Positions 44,185 through 54,440 of a stretch of DNA of 64,000 nt are shown here, one piece after another. Origin of the DNA: Vibrio breoganii. GTDB lineage: Bacteria > Pseudomonadota > Gammaproteobacteria > Enterobacterales > Vibrionaceae. Every line of letters begins with the position of its first letter. The stretch's first letter is position 1. Below the pieces are notes generated by a model, which did no database searches, was not told the DNA's origin, and saw nothing but the letters and a program-made list of their open reading frames with translations. The position numbers were made by a program, and so were the translations under genes. The stretch covers positions 1,922,001-1,986,000 of the forward strand of contig NZ_CP016177.1 in assembly GCF_001677275.1 (NCBI RefSeq). The letters are read 5' to 3'.

Positions 44185-44997
44185 ATGGCACGTATCATTG
44201 TTGTTACTTCAGGAAAAGGCGGCGTAGGGAAAACCACCTCCAGTGCCGCTATTGCATCGGGTCTAGCCCTGCAGGGTAAGAAGACCGCGGTTATCGATTT
44301 CGATATCGGTCTACGAAACCTAGACCTTATTATGGGCTGTGAACGCCGCGTAGTGTATGACTTCGTTAATGTTATTAACGGCGAGGCGACACTAAACCAA
44401 GCGCTTATTAAAGATAAGCGCACAGAAAACCTATTCATTCTGCCTGCATCACAAACTCGTGATAAAGACGCACTTTCTAAAGAAGGCGTTCAGCAAGTAT
44501 TGAATGACCTAGACGAAATGGGTTTCGATTTTGTTATCTGTGATTCTCCAGCGGGTATTGAGCAAGGTGCTTTGATGGCATTGTACTTTGCCGATGAAGC
44601 GGTTGTAACGACCAACCCTGAAGTATCATCAGTACGCGATTCAGACCGTATCCTAGGGATTCTTGATTCTAAATCTCGCCGTGCGGAACAAGGCCTTGAG
44701 CCTGTGAAGACGCACCTGCTGCTGACTCGTTACCATCCTGCTCGCGTAACTCAAGGTGAGATGCTAAGCGTGGAAGATGTAGAAGAAATCCTTCACATCA
44801 ATCTACTAGGCGTGATCCCTGAGAGCCAAGCGGTACTGAATGCGTCTAACAAGGGCGTGCCAGTTATCTTTGACGAGCAGTCTGATGCAGGCATGGCTTA
44901 CCACGACACAGTACAGCGTCTACTAGGTGAGCAAATCGAGTTTCGATTCCTTACGGAGCCGAAGAAAGGTATCTTCAAACGTCTATTTGGGGGTTAA
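44185..44997 (+). CDS. minD: Septum site-determining ATPase MinD
   Basis: 270 residues from MARIIVVTSGKGGVGKTT, a deviant Walker A at 10-18, with a C-terminal amphipathic membrane-targeting helix (KKGIFKRLFGG). It recruits MinC to the membrane and oscillates with MinE. A second ATG directly upstream (44182) is also possible; the length from 44185 equals E. coli MinD. Confidence 0.98.
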   Translation: MARIIVVTSGKGGVGKTTSSAAIASGLALQGKKTAVIDFDIGLRNLDLIMGCERRVVYDFVNVINGEATLNQALIKDKRTENLFILPASQTRDKDALSKEGVQQVLNDLDEMGFDFVICDSPAGIEQGALMALYFADEAVVTTNPEVSSVRDSDRILGILDSKSRRAEQGLEPVKTHLLLTRYHPARVTQGEMLSVEDVEEILHINLLGVIPESQAVLNASNKGVPVIFDEQSDAGMAYHDTVQRLLGEQIEFRFLTEPKKGIFKRLFGG

Positions 44998-45004
44998 TTA
45001 ATTT

Positions 45005-45265
45005 ATGTCTTTACTAGAATTTTTCCGTCCAAAAAAGAAGACGACGGCTAACGTTGCCAAAGAGCGTTTGCAGATCATTGTTGCAGAGCGTCGCAGTCAT
45101 GACGACCCAGCGCCGTCTTACTTGCCAGAGCTTAAGGCTGATATCTTGAAGGTTATCAGCAAGTATGTAGACATTGATCCAAACATGGTGAACGTCTCTT
45201 TTGAACACAAAGATGATGACATCTCAGTACTCGAATTAAACGTGAAGTTACCAGAAGAAGAGTAA
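45005..45265 (+). CDS. minE: Cell division topological specificity factor MinE
   Basis: 86 residues: membrane-targeting N-terminus [12 protein letters not shown], anti-MinCD segment ([13 protein letters not shown]) and C-terminal topological domain ([20 protein letters not shown]). It displaces MinC and triggers MinD hydrolysis. Separated from minD by 7 bp; a terminator closes the operon. Confidence 0.97.
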   Translation: MSLLEFFRPKKKTTANVAKERLQIIVAERRSHDDPAPSYLPELKADILKVISKYVDIDPNMVNVSFEHKDDDISVLELNVKLPEEE

Positions 45266-45288
45266 TTCTTACTCTGACAGAAAAAAGT

Positions 45289-45316
45289 AAGGCGATGATC
45301 TCTCATCGCCTTTTTT
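45289..45316. terminator. Bidirectional terminator of minCDE and rnd
   Basis: AAGGCGATGA-TCTC-TCATCGCCTT followed by TTTT on the plus strand and AC-TTTTTT on the minus strand. Confidence 0.88.
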
Positions 45317-45317
45317 A

Positions 45318-46436
45318 TTAATTCAATTTCTTGAGTAAACGCTCACCAAGCAGAGGTTTACGCCAGCCCTGCATTAAATCAGGGGTGGACTCTGGTGCCA
45401 TGTTCTTGCGCCATACCCAAGAGATAAGTTGGTTCACTTGCTTCTTAGAGGCTAAAAATTCAGGGGCAAGATGCGAGTCCTTCACCACCTTGTTCACTTC
45501 GTCTTTCAGTGACTTGAACGTCTGCTTGTAGTTTGGCAGATCCACTAGGCGATCAATCTTTTGCGGCCACTCGGCTTCTGGTGTGCTTTGCGCTTTACGC
45601 ACAATATTGGCAATCACAGCGCTATAACGACGTACCGAGCGTACATCACACTGCTCTCTTTCCATATCACGTGCTGAGGTGAGACTAAAGCGAGCAACAG
45701 CCAGCAAATCGACTTCTTTAAACACAAAGTTAAGTGCCAAGTCTTTACGCAGTGCCGTTTCATAACGCCATGTTGCCAACGGCTTAAGAACGCTAAGCTG
45801 CTGCGGAGACAATTGCCATGCGCCCTTAATGTCGAGATACGCTTTCTCTGGCTCATGATGACGAATACGCTTAGCCACCTGAAGTTCAGACTCTTGCATC
45901 GCATTCTGCCAGTAACCCGACTCCTTAAGAGCCGCTTGCAGCTTGTCAAATAGAGGTTGCAGATAGAATACATCCGCCGCCGCATAATCTAATTGCTTTG
46001 GGGTCAATGGACGAGCTAGCCAATCTGTACGCGCTTCGCTTTTATCCAGCGCTACTGACAAGTATTCATTTACCAAAGTGGCAAAGCCTGTCGAAAGGCC
46101 GTGGCCTAAAAATGCCGCCATTACCTGCGTATCAACCATAGGCGTTGGGACACTCTGGAAATGGTGTTGGAAGACTTCAATATCTTCACCACACGCATGC
46201 AACACCTTAAGCACAGAGGTATCTTGCAGCAGCTCTACTATCGGAGTGACATCATCAATAACGGTGGTATCTATCAAGCTAAGAAGCTCGCCATCGTACA
46301 TCTGCACCAAGCCAAGCTGCGGGAAAAAAGTACGGGTACGGACAAATTCGGTATCCAACATCACCGCTTCTTTTTGACGGGCTTGTTCGCACGCCTGTGC
46401 CAGAGTTTGAGTGTCTGTCACTATCTGATAATTCAA
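45318..46436 (-). CDS. rnd: Ribonuclease D
   Basis: 372 residues. DEDDy exonuclease domain about 1-190 with VMLDTEFVRTRTFFPQLGLVQ (metal Asp and Glu), ACGEDIEVF and LDYAAADVFYL (Tyr/Asp), followed by two HRDC domains (about 210-290 and 300-370). It trims tRNA 3' ends. The next gene upstream is fadD, as in E. coli. Confidence 0.96.
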   Translation of the reverse strand: MNYQIVTDTQTLAQACEQARQKEAVMLDTEFVRTRTFFPQLGLVQMYDGELLSLIDTTVIDDVTPIVELLQDTSVLKVLHACGEDIEVFQHHFQSVPTPMVDTQVMAAFLGHGLSTGFATLVNEYLSVALDKSEARTDWLARPLTPKQLDYAAADVFYLQPLFDKLQAALKESGYWQNAMQESELQVAKRIRHHEPEKAYLDIKGAWQLSPQQLSVLKPLATWRYETALRKDLALNFVFKEVDLLAVARFSLTSARDMEREQCDVRSVRRYSAVIANIVRKAQSTPEAEWPQKIDRLVDLPNYKQTFKSLKDEVNKVVKDSHLAPEFLASKKQVNQLISWVWRKNMAPESTPDLMQGWRKPLLGERLLKKLN

Positions 46437-46468
46437 AATAGTCTCTTTATATATCCATAATTAAAAAC

Positions 46469-46511
46469 GCCCCTGCATTGCATGCGCTGATTGCGTCTGC
46501 TCTGCAGGGGC
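46469..46511 (-). terminator. Terminator of fadD
   Basis: GCCCCTGCA / TGCAGGGGC arms around a 25-base loop, followed on the minus strand by GTTTTTAATT. Confidence 0.7.
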
Positions 46512-46533
46512 TTATGTTCAATATCGGTTTCGT

Positions 46534-48216
46534 TTAAGCCGATTTTGCTTCTTTAGCGTCAGTACGTAATTCACGACGCAAGATCTTGCCAACGTTTGTC
46601 TTTGGCAGATCTTCCATAAACTCAACAATCCTAGGTATCTTATAACCTGTTAGATGCTGACGACAATGGTTAATTAGCTCATCCTTAGTTAATGATGGAT
46701 CGCGTTTAACTACGCAAATCTTAACCACTTCACCTGATACATCGTGCGGTTCGCCAATAGCGGCGACTTCTAGCACCTTACCATGCAGCGCAACCACGTC
46801 TTCGATCTCATTTGGATAAACGTTGAAGCCAGACACTAAAATCATGTCTTTCTTACGATCAACAATGTGCAAGAAGCCTTCGTCATCAAACTTAACAATG
46901 TCACCCGTTGATAGCCAACCGTCTTGAGTAATCACTTCACGGGTTGCTTCCGGACGTTTCCAGTAGCCTTGCATCACCTGCGGGCCGCGTACTTGTAGCT
47001 CACCCACTTCAGTATTCTCTAGAGGCTCACCTTCGTCATTAACAATACGAACCTCTGTAGAAGGCACTGGTAAACCGATAGCGCCATTGTAATCAGTCAT
47101 GTCGTGTGGACAGCCCGATACCAGTGGAGAACACTCTGTCAAACCATAGCCTTCCAGCAAAAAGACACCTGTAGTCTTTTTCCATTTGTCCGCTACCGCT
47201 TGTTGAACTGCCATACCACCACCAACAGATAGCTTCATACGGCTGAAATTCAGCTCATGGAAGTCTTCATTGTTGACCAAGGCATTGAACAAGGTATTTA
47301 CACCGGTAATCGCGGTGAACGATACCTTCTTTAGCTCTTTCACAAAGGTAGGAATATCGCGCGGATTGGTGATTAACAGGTTGTTGGCACCCAACTCTAA
47401 GAACAGCAAGCCGTTCACTGTCAAAGCGAAGATATGATAAAGCGGCAACGCCGTAACGACTAACTCTTTACCTTCTTCTAGCTTAGCAGCATACGCCCCC
47501 TTGGCTTGCAGTACATTGGCAACCATATTGCGATGCGTCAGAACCGCACCCTTGGCCACGCCGGTTGTACCACCGGTGTATTGCAAGAAGGCAATATCTT
47601 CACCACTCATAAATGGCTTCACATATTGAAGGCGACGGCCTTTATGCAATGCCTTTTTGAATGAGATAGCACCAGGAAGGTCGTATTTTGGCACCATGCC
47701 TTTCACGTACTTGACGACAAAGTCGACAACCGTACCTTTGGCTGTCGGTAGCATTTGTCCTAGGCTCGTCAATACCACGTTTTTCACAGAGGTATTGTCA
47801 ACGATTTGCTCAAGGGTGTTCGCAAAGTTAGAAACAATAACAATGGTTTCTACTTCCGCATCATTCAACTGATGTTCAAGCTCACGCGGGGTGTAGAGTG
47901 GATTTACGTTCACTGCAATACAGCCGGCACGAAGCACACCAAACAGCGCAATGGGATATTGCAGTAGGTTTGGCATCATCAAGGCAACTCGATCACCCTT
48001 TTTAAGCTTTAATTCATTCTGCAAATACGCAGCAAATGCACGACTTCTTTCTTCTAATTTACGATACGTCATTACCGACCCCATATTGAGGAAGGCAGGT
48101 TGATCAGCAAACTTTAGAACACTGTTTTCAAACATCTCTACCAAAGATGGGTAGGTATCTGGGTCAATCATTTCTGGTACATCAGAAGGATATCGAGAGA
48201 GCCAAGGTTTATTCAC
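46534..48216 (-). CDS. fadD: Long-chain-fatty-acid-CoA ligase
   Basis: 560 residues from the GTG at 48216, which has AGGAG upstream; the frame opens ten codons earlier without support. AMP-binding motif [33 protein letters not shown], and the C-terminal [28 protein letters not shown] and [12 protein letters not shown] with catalytic Lys. It activates imported fatty acids for beta-oxidation. A good -10 element (TATAAT on the minus strand) is at 48247-48252. Confidence 0.96.
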   Translation of the reverse strand: MNKPWLSRYPSDVPEMIDPDTYPSLVEMFENSVLKFADQPAFLNMGSVMTYRKLEERSRAFAAYLQNELKLKKGDRVALMMPNLLQYPIALFGVLRAGCIAVNVNPLYTPRELEHQLNDAEVETIVIVSNFANTLEQIVDNTSVKNVVLTSLGQMLPTAKGTVVDFVVKYVKGMVPKYDLPGAISFKKALHKGRRLQYVKPFMSGEDIAFLQYTGGTTGVAKGAVLTHRNMVANVLQAKGAYAAKLEEGKELVVTALPLYHIFALTVNGLLFLELGANNLLITNPRDIPTFVKELKKVSFTAITGVNTLFNALVNNEDFHELNFSRMKLSVGGGMAVQQAVADKWKKTTGVFLLEGYGLTECSPLVSGCPHDMTDYNGAIGLPVPSTEVRIVNDEGEPLENTEVGELQVRGPQVMQGYWKRPEATREVITQDGWLSTGDIVKFDDEGFLHIVDRKKDMILVSGFNVYPNEIEDVVALHGKVLEVAAIGEPHDVSGEVVKICVVKRDPSLTKDELINHCRQHLTGYKIPRIVEFMEDLPKTNVGKILRRELRTDAKEAKSA

Positions 48217-48346
48217 GTTATTACTCCTGAAAAAATAGCAACGCATTATATACGACTATCAGGTTGAATTTCTTTGTTTTATTGCGATTCCATTACAGGA
48301 TAGCCGGAAAATCCAAAGGCGTTCAAATGGTGTTCACAAAAGCACA

Positions 48347-49195
48347 CTAACCGAACAAAATTAGAGCGATTATTGCCTCAGAAATAGACTTCGGACAAGT
48401 TAAGTGGCAGTGATGACCACCCTTAATGTGTGAAATTCTCGTCGTTGGGGAACAAATTGAGCTCAAATGGGTAAAACCCGCATCACCCAAAATGAGTAGA
48501 TTGGACTTAGGAAGAGCATCAATAACCTGTTTCGCATGCGCTTCTGTCATTCGATACAGGGATTCGGCCTTGAGTTTTTTGTCGTGTCGCCAGCACCACC
48601 CCTGCTCTGTTTGCTCAGAATCTCGCTCCACCAGCGGAGTAATTTCATCCGCGTTTAAAACATAGCGCTTAGCGCGCAGCTGCACCATTTCTTCAAAGCT
48701 TTCAAAAAAACGTGCTGGTTTTTTAGTGACTCTTTGCCTACTCAGCACACCCTTTCTCAATCGAGTTAAGCTGTTCTGTGGCGACTCAGATATCGGGCCA
48801 TAACCCTCGATTTGAACCAAGTGTTCGACATTCTCAGAAAAGGCCGCAGAGTAACAACTCGCGATAAGCGCACCCATTGAATGCCCCACTAGAGTGAGAG
48901 GGCAATTGAGCTCTTTTTTAAGCTCAGTGATAACTTGATGTAGGGAATCAATATAGTCATGGAAGGGATAATAGCCACTGCGCGAGTGGGAGCTATAACC
49001 GTGGCCGGGAAGGTCTAACGAGATAAGCTGGATATCTGGGTGTTGCGAGCGCATTACGTCCATTAAAGGCGTAAATGACGCCGCATTATCTAGCCAGCCA
49101 TGTAACATCAAAACACAATGCGAGGGGCTCTGTGGTTCATAGCACAAAGCCGATAGCAAGTAGTCACTAACCTCAAAGGTGCGTTCTGATAACAC
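48347..49195 (-). CDS. Alpha/beta hydrolase family protein
   Basis: 282 residues: HGWLDNAASF oxyanion block, nucleophile elbow VGHSMGALIA (Ser about 106), and a late His (GGHHCHLTCP). It resembles MhpC/YcdJ-type hydrolases of unknown substrate. It starts 2 bp after the slp stop on the same strand and precedes fadD, so it likely belongs to the slp-hydrolase transcript. Confidence 0.88.
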   Translation of the reverse strand: MLSERTFEVSDYLLSALCYEPQSPSHCVLMLHGWLDNAASFTPLMDVMRSQHPDIQLISLDLPGHGYSSHSRSGYYPFHDYIDSLHQVITELKKELNCPLTLVGHSMGALIASCYSAAFSENVEHLVQIEGYGPISESPQNSLTRLRKGVLSRQRVTKKPARFFESFEEMVQLRAKRYVLNADEITPLVERDSEQTEQGWCWRHDKKLKAESLYRMTEAHAKQVIDALPKSNLLILGDAGFTHLSSICSPTTRISHIKGGHHCHLTCPKSISEAIIALILFG

Positions 49196-49197
49196 CG

Positions 49198-49743
49198 TTA
49201 TTCAACACTCTGCACGACGTGCCCTGTTCTAGGTCCATAGTTGACCTCGCGACAGTACAGCGAACGACAAGGGAACATACTCAACGGTTCATCATGCACA
49301 ATCAGCTTTTCTTTGATTTGCCATAGATGGTAGCCGTCGGCATTAAGCACAGGGAATCGATATTCATACTCTCCTACTTTGCCACTCTCATTGCCGGCAG
49401 GCTTTCCTAGCACAGAGATCAAACGCCCTTTGGCGAAGGTTACAGGGTCAATAAAGCCATCCACGTAGGCAACAAAGCGCCCTTCAGGCTCTACATTAAT
49501 ATCCGGCTTGCCATCTTTGGCTATGGGTAGGTTCACGATTTCAAGGCGTGTTTTTGCCTCAAGATTCGTGATCTTGGCAATCACACCGCCAAGTCGTACT
49601 TCGGAGACCTCTTCGGGTGCGCTGTTCACCCAGTTACCGTAGTCGGTCACTATCTTTTCGTTGCTCGAAACAAGCGAGTCAGGCAAAGAGCTGCAGCCCG
49701 CCAACACTAAACCCAAAAGAAGAGCGGTTAATACTCGATACAT
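49198..49743 (-). CDS. Slp family outer-membrane lipoprotein
   Basis: 181 residues with lipobox LVLAGC at Cys16 and Slp-family blocks VRLGGVIAKITNLEAKTRLEIVNLPI, GRFVAYVDGFIDPVTFAKGRLISVLG and YEYRFPVLNADGYHLW. Slp is a starvation or stationary-phase outer-membrane lipoprotein. Same place as yeaY between fadD and tsaB in E. coli. Confidence 0.93.
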   Translation of the reverse strand: MYRVLTALLLGLVLAGCSSLPDSLVSSNEKIVTDYGNWVNSAPEEVSEVRLGGVIAKITNLEAKTRLEIVNLPIAKDGKPDINVEPEGRFVAYVDGFIDPVTFAKGRLISVLGKPAGNESGKVGEYEYRFPVLNADGYHLWQIKEKLIVHDEPLSMFPCRSLYCREVNYGPRTGHVVQSVE

Positions 49744-49779
49744 ACAGTCTCCGTGTACAACGTATCTAACGTGATGTGG

Positions 49780-50481
49780 TTATTCTCGACCCGGAAGCTT
49801 TTTCCAAGCCACCTTATCACGTAGATAAACAGGTGACGCTTCTTCCGCCCCCACTTGATTGCCATTGGCAAGCTCGTGCTGAGCCAAAATAACGATATCT
49901 TGTGATTCAGGGTATAGTAGACCGCTGTCAGTGCGCTTAAGTTCAAGCTGATTTAATTCTTCAGCGTACGCTTCCCAGCCCGTGCCCACTTGAGCCCAAA
50001 CCAGTTCGCTTTTTGCAGTTTGCTGAACAAGCTCAGCCGGAGGAATCACACACTCTTCATCGTCGATGTGCCAAACGCCAGATTCCATACGACTGAATCG
50101 ACCCCAGTACACCTCGCTCATGCGAGCATCAATAGCAGCCGCCACGTTGTTTGCTTGAGTGGTACGATACGCACCTTGAGCCATTGCTTGCAGGGTAGAA
50201 ACGCCCACCATAGGCAAGTCAGCACCAAAGGCTAGGCCTTGAGCAATACCAATACCAATCCTAACACCCGTAAAACTGCCAGGGCCTTGGCCGTAAGCAA
50301 GGGCATCTAAATCACCCAGTTTCAAACCTGCCTCAACCAAGAGTTGATCCACCATTGGCAAGATCTTGGTGGTGTGTTCACGAGGGGCAACCTCACCTTT
50401 AGATAACACCTCTCCGTCAACCATAATGGCTGCAGAGCAAAACTCGGTTGAGGTATCTAGTGCTAGAATTTTCGCTTTCAT
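49780..50481 (-). CDS. tsaB: tRNA threonylcarbamoyladenosine biosynthesis protein TsaB
   Basis: 233 residues, ASKHA fold: [31 protein letters not shown] and [24 protein letters not shown] are diagnostic of TsaB. With TsaC, TsaD and TsaE it makes t6A37 in ANN-decoding tRNAs. Located between yoaA and slp on the same strand. Confidence 0.95.
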   Translation of the reverse strand: MKAKILALDTSTEFCSAAIMVDGEVLSKGEVAPREHTTKILPMVDQLLVEAGLKLGDLDALAYGQGPGSFTGVRIGIGIAQGLAFGADLPMVGVSTLQAMAQGAYRTTQANNVAAAIDARMSEVYWGRFSRMESGVWHIDDEECVIPPAELVQQTAKSELVWAQVGTGWEAYAEELNQLELKRTDSGLLYPESQDIVILAQHELANGNQVGAEEASPVYLRDKVAWKKLPGRE

Positions 50482-50504
50482 CTATTACTCAATTATTCGC
50501 TGTA

Positions 50505-52442
50505 CTATTCAGCCTCGATCACGACATCGGTCGAAGGCTGTAAGAAATTTATAATGTTCGAAACGCTACGAGTGCGCGGTATCGGTGGCAGACTGGATAA
50601 AAACATCTTACCGTAATCGCGTGTTACCAAGCGATTATCGCAGATAATCAATGCACCTCTATCGCTTTTATCTCGAATTAAGCGCCCCACCCCTTGCTTC
50701 AATGCAATAACAGCATCAGGGAGTTGCACCTCATAAAAGGGTTCGCCACCGTTGAGTTTACAGTCCTCAATGCGCGCCTTTAACAGCGGGTCATCAGGGG
50801 CGGTAAACGGCAATTTGTCGATAATAACACAGCTTAACGCGTCACCTCTAACATCTATCCCTTCCCAAAATGCTCCGGTGGCCACCAGCAAGGCATCGCC
50901 CAGTTCAGTAAACTCTTTTAATAACGCCTGCTTACTGCTCTCCCCTTGCATTAGCACAGGCAAGTCTAGTCGTTGTCTGAAGCGTTCGGTGAGGTCTTTC
51001 ATCATGGCGTGCGAGGTACACAAGAAGAAACAACGCCCTTTGTTGGTCTCAATAACCGGCGTCAACATAGACACCAGCTTTTGCGCCATTTGCGGGCTGT
51101 TTGGCTCAGGCAAATAGCGAGGCACGCACAGTCTTGCTTGTGACTGATAATCAAATGGACTGCTTAAGGCTAGGCTCTTTTTCGCCTTTAACCCCAAACG
51201 AGAGGTAAAGTGCTGAAAATCGCCCGATACCGACAAGGTCGCCGAAGTAAACACCCAACTTCCGCCGTGTGCGTCCACTTGCTCTTGAAACTTATTCGCT
51301 ACTGAAAGCGGTGTGATGTTCAATGAGAAGTGTCTTGGGGTGCACTCAAACCAGTAGGAATACCCCATGATCGAGGTATCACACACTCGCGTTAAGCGGT
51401 TTTGTATCTGAGTGACACGATCAAACGCGGTATCTAGAAGCTGGCTGCGGCCTAGCGCCATTTTGAGCACATCACGACATAGTTGCAGCGCATCTTGCAG
51501 GCGCTCCATCTCTCGTTGTAGCTTTTGATTTTTCAGCGCGTCGCGCCAGTTGCCACGAAAGCCCGGCTCACCCAAGGAAATACGCATCTCAGAGGCCGAG
51601 CTCACCAGTTTATCCGCCACCTTTTGTAGCTGACGCATGTCTTTGGCTTCCGTGCGATAACCAATCTCTATGTCTTTGGCTAAATCCGCAATCTGCTTAG
51701 AGCTAATAGACTGACCAAAGTATTGGCTGGCAATATCTGGGATTTGATGTGCTTCATCGAATATGAAGACCTCCGCCTCTGGCAACAGCTCACCAAAGCC
51801 GGTTTCCTTTACCGCCATATCCGCCAAAAACAGGTGATGGTTCACCACCACAAGATCAGCCTCGAGCGCTTTATTGCGTGCCTTAAACACAAAGCAATCG
51901 CCGAAACTCGGACATTCCTTCCCTAAGCAGTTTTCATTGTTAGAAGTAATATCTGGGATAATTCGGCTGTCTTCGGCAAGGTCTTCACATTCGCCAAGGT
52001 CGCCGCTTTTTGTCGATGAGGACCAAGAACGAACCTTAACCAATTGGGTCAGTAATTGCGGATCGGAATGGTGGCCGTGACTCTCGACAATCTGACGGCT
52101 CAATCGGTCAAGGCACAAGTAATTGGCGCGGCCTTTTAACAGCGCAATACGACCCGTAAAGCCCAGTGCATCTTTCATCAATGGCAGGTCGCGGTGAAAC
52201 AGCTGTTCTTGCAGGTTTTTCGACCCCGTAGAGACGATGGTTTTCTTACCGCTCAACAATGCAGGAGCAAGGTAAGCAAATGTCTTTCCAGTACCCGTGC
52301 CCGCCTCAACCACCAGTTGAGACTGCTCTTTAATAGCTTGATGGACACTTTCTGCCATCATGGTTTGCTCATCACGCGGCTGAAAGCCAGAGATCGCTTT
52401 ACCTAATGCGCCATCGGCAGAAAAAACAGTACTGATATTCAC
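50505..52442 (-). CDS. yoaA: DinG-family ATP-dependent helicase YoaA
   Basis: 645 residues of the XPD/DinG superfamily 2 helicases. Walker A VVEAGTGTGKTFAYLAPALL, iron-sulfur cluster cysteines around CLGKECPSFGDC plus an upstream Cys (LCLDRL), DEAH box FDEAHQIPD, and helicase motif VI QGVGRLIRDKSDRGAL. YoaA acts with HolC in replication-fork repair in E. coli. The next gene is tsaB, 23 bp downstream. Confidence 0.94.
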   Translation of the reverse strand: MNISTVFSADGALGKAISGFQPRDEQTMMAESVHQAIKEQSQLVVEAGTGTGKTFAYLAPALLSGKKTIVSTGSKNLQEQLFHRDLPLMKDALGFTGRIALLKGRANYLCLDRLSRQIVESHGHHSDPQLLTQLVKVRSWSSSTKSGDLGECEDLAEDSRIIPDITSNNENCLGKECPSFGDCFVFKARNKALEADLVVVNHHLFLADMAVKETGFGELLPEAEVFIFDEAHQIPDIASQYFGQSISSKQIADLAKDIEIGYRTEAKDMRQLQKVADKLVSSASEMRISLGEPGFRGNWRDALKNQKLQREMERLQDALQLCRDVLKMALGRSQLLDTAFDRVTQIQNRLTRVCDTSIMGYSYWFECTPRHFSLNITPLSVANKFQEQVDAHGGSWVFTSATLSVSGDFQHFTSRLGLKAKKSLALSSPFDYQSQARLCVPRYLPEPNSPQMAQKLVSMLTPVIETNKGRCFFLCTSHAMMKDLTERFRQRLDLPVLMQGESSKQALLKEFTELGDALLVATGAFWEGIDVRGDALSCVIIDKLPFTAPDDPLLKARIEDCKLNGGEPFYEVQLPDAVIALKQGVGRLIRDKSDRGALIICDNRLVTRDYGKMFLSSLPPIPRTRSVSNIINFLQPSTDVVIEAE

Positions 52443-52470
52443 AAAAGGGGGCCTTGTTGATTGAGCGAGA

Positions 52471-52640
52471 AATTATACCAATCGTACTAAATAACGGGTC
52501 ATCCTAGCTGGCTAAAATGCTCGATAACGGCGTTAGGATTTTTGATTGTAGAATAACTACTTATCAAAAAACTCTGCCTTGTTCTCGAGCATTTTTCCTG
52601 CGCTATTTCTGATCACTTACTTAGTGTGATTGGTATTATT
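52471..52640. mobile_element. MITE-like palindromic element
   Basis: Imperfect terminal inverted repeats of about 30 bp (AATTATACCAATCGTACTAA at the left; reverse complement of the right end reads AATAATACCAATCACACTAA). The interior is also complementary: AAAATGCTCGA near 52514 pairs with TCGAGCATTTT near 52586. The roughly 170 bp can fold into one long hairpin with no coding capacity. It occupies half of the 336-bp gap upstream of purU. Its own copy number cannot be judged from this window. Confidence 0.8.
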
Positions 52641-52778
52641 ATGTCAGCTTTTACCCATTGGTGCGACTGTGAGCTTAGAGTGCAGGGCAATCTAGCCACT
52701 AGTTGAATTTGCAAGCAGGTGAAAAATTGGATAATGTCGAAGCAGACCTATTTTCATCATTTTTATTAAAGAGTCATC

Positions 52779-53612
52779 ATGGAAAGAAAGACCCTACTCA
52801 CCCATTGCTCTGACGAGCCAGGACTGATCGCGAAGATCACTAATATCTGTTACAAACATCAACTGAACATCATTCATAACAATGAATTTGTAGACAACAC
52901 CAGTGGTCACTTTTTTATGCGTACTGAGCTTGAAGGCAACTTCAACGATTCGGTATTTATGGAAGACCTAACGTTTGCATTGCCTCAAAACGCCAGCAAG
53001 AAACTGGTGGATTCAAGCAAGAAGAAGGTAGTGGTGTTGGTCACCAAAGAGTCGCACTGTATAGGCGATATCTTAATGAAAACCTTTGATGGCAGCCTAA
53101 ATGTGGATATCACCGCAGTGGTCAGCAACTATGACATCCTGCAACCGCTAGTAGAGAAGTTTGATATTCCGTTTCGTCACGTGAGCCATGAAGGGCTAAA
53201 CCGTGAAGAGCATGAAGCGAAGGTGAAAGAAGCCATCGATGGCTTTGATGCTGATTACCTAGTGCTGGCCAAATACATGCGTATCCTAACGCCAAGCTTT
53301 GTTGAGCATTACCACAATCGCATCATCAACATTCACCACAGCTTCTTGCCGGCCTTTATTGGCGCTAAGCCTTATCTTCAGGCGTATGAGCGCGGCGTGA
53401 AAATCATTGGTGCAACGGCGCACTTTGTGACTAACGATCTAGACGAAGGCCCAATCATCAAGCAAGACGTGATACCTGTGGATCATAACTTCAGCGCTCA
53501 AGATATGGCGCAAGCAGGTCGCGACGTTGAGAAGAACGTGCTGAGTAAAGCACTAAACAAGGTAGTGAACGACCACGTATTTGTTTACGGCAATAAGACC
53601 GTTATCTTGTAA
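52779..53612 (+). CDS. purU: Formyltetrahydrofolate deformylase
   Basis: 277 residues: N-terminal ACT domain (about 5-80, LLTHCSDEPGLIAKITNICYKH) and formyl-transferase-fold catalytic domain (about 90-275) with NIHHSFLPAFIGAKPY and TAHFVTNDLDEGPIIKQD (catalytic His and Asp). It releases formate from 10-formyl-THF to balance one-carbon and glycine metabolism. Terminator follows. Confidence 0.97.
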   Translation: MERKTLLTHCSDEPGLIAKITNICYKHQLNIIHNNEFVDNTSGHFFMRTELEGNFNDSVFMEDLTFALPQNASKKLVDSSKKKVVVLVTKESHCIGDILMKTFDGSLNVDITAVVSNYDILQPLVEKFDIPFRHVSHEGLNREEHEAKVKEAIDGFDADYLVLAKYMRILTPSFVEHYHNRIINIHHSFLPAFIGAKPYLQAYERGVKIIGATAHFVTNDLDEGPIIKQDVIPVDHNFSAQDMAQAGRDVEKNVLSKALNKVVNDHVFVYGNKTVIL

Positions 53613-53623
53613 TCTTCTTTGAC

Positions 53624-53650
53624 TGAACCCCGTCTGGGGTTCAGTTTCTA
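53624..53650. terminator. Terminator of purU
   Basis: CTGAACCCC-GTCT-GGGGTTCAG followed by TTTCT, 12 bp after the stop; convergent yecM ends just beyond it. Confidence 0.85.
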
Positions 53651-53656
53651 CCCTTG

Positions 53657-54232
53657 TTACGCTTGCTCTGATTCTACAATTTTCTTTAGCGGATGCGGGT
53701 GCAGCTTGATACACACTCCGTCTTTCTTAAACGCTACGGTAGGATTGACTAAACGCTCCCCTTCGCCCTTCGGGCTAGATAACTTCATCTTCATCCCTGT
53801 TTCAAGGTTAAAGCTTGGAAATCGCTGCTTGATATCTTGCAGGTAATCTTGCGCATCGACCTTATCTGATGGGATCACAAACTCAATGTGTTCCCAGTCT
53901 TGAGCAGGATAGATCTTACCCTTTGCTGGATAAGGAAGCTCTAGGCAATCAATAGACCAAGCGCCGGCGCTGATTGGGGTATCAAAGGCAATCACTACGA
54001 TAGGTCTGCCATTGATTTGCGCCTGTGAAATGGTCGCGCCTAGCTCTGACCACGCCTCGTGAGCAAGCTTAGCAAGAGCTGAGTCATTGATTCTGAGGGC
54101 AATATGATCCGCCTGAAATTGGCTGAGGTCTAACCCTAGTTCCTGTCCCAAAACGGCTATCTTTTCAGCAAACGCATCAACCCTATCTAGCATCTGTTGT
54201 GGGTGCAGATTTGCCTGTTGTAATTGCTCCAT
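53657..54232 (-). CDS. YecM family protein (VOC-fold, putative metal-binding)
   Basis: 191 residues. QADHIALRINDSALAKLAHEAWSELGATIS, IDCLELPYPAKGKIYPAQDWEHIEFVIP and LETGMKMKLS follow the YecM family, a vicinal-oxygen-chelate fold with His/Glu metal ligands. Divergent from argS as in E. coli. Biochemical function not established for the family. Confidence 0.92.
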   Translation of the reverse strand: MEQLQQANLHPQQMLDRVDAFAEKIAVLGQELGLDLSQFQADHIALRINDSALAKLAHEAWSELGATISQAQINGRPIVVIAFDTPISAGAWSIDCLELPYPAKGKIYPAQDWEHIEFVIPSDKVDAQDYLQDIKQRFPSFNLETGMKMKLSSPKGEGERLVNPTVAFKKDGVCIKLHPHPLKKIVESEQA

Positions 54233-54440
54233 ATTCCCTACCCTTTGGTCATTTAATCCAGTTTTGGCAGAAGTTTACCTTCAACAGAGAGTTTTGCTAC
54301 AGATTAATTGGATTGCACCCTTTGAGAGCACTTTTAGATCAGCGCTGATCTTGTTATCATTACCCCCATTTTTGTGAACTACGGCACGAAAGCACTTATT
54401 ATTAGCTTTCTTGACACTCCTTGAATTGAAGGAATTGCGT

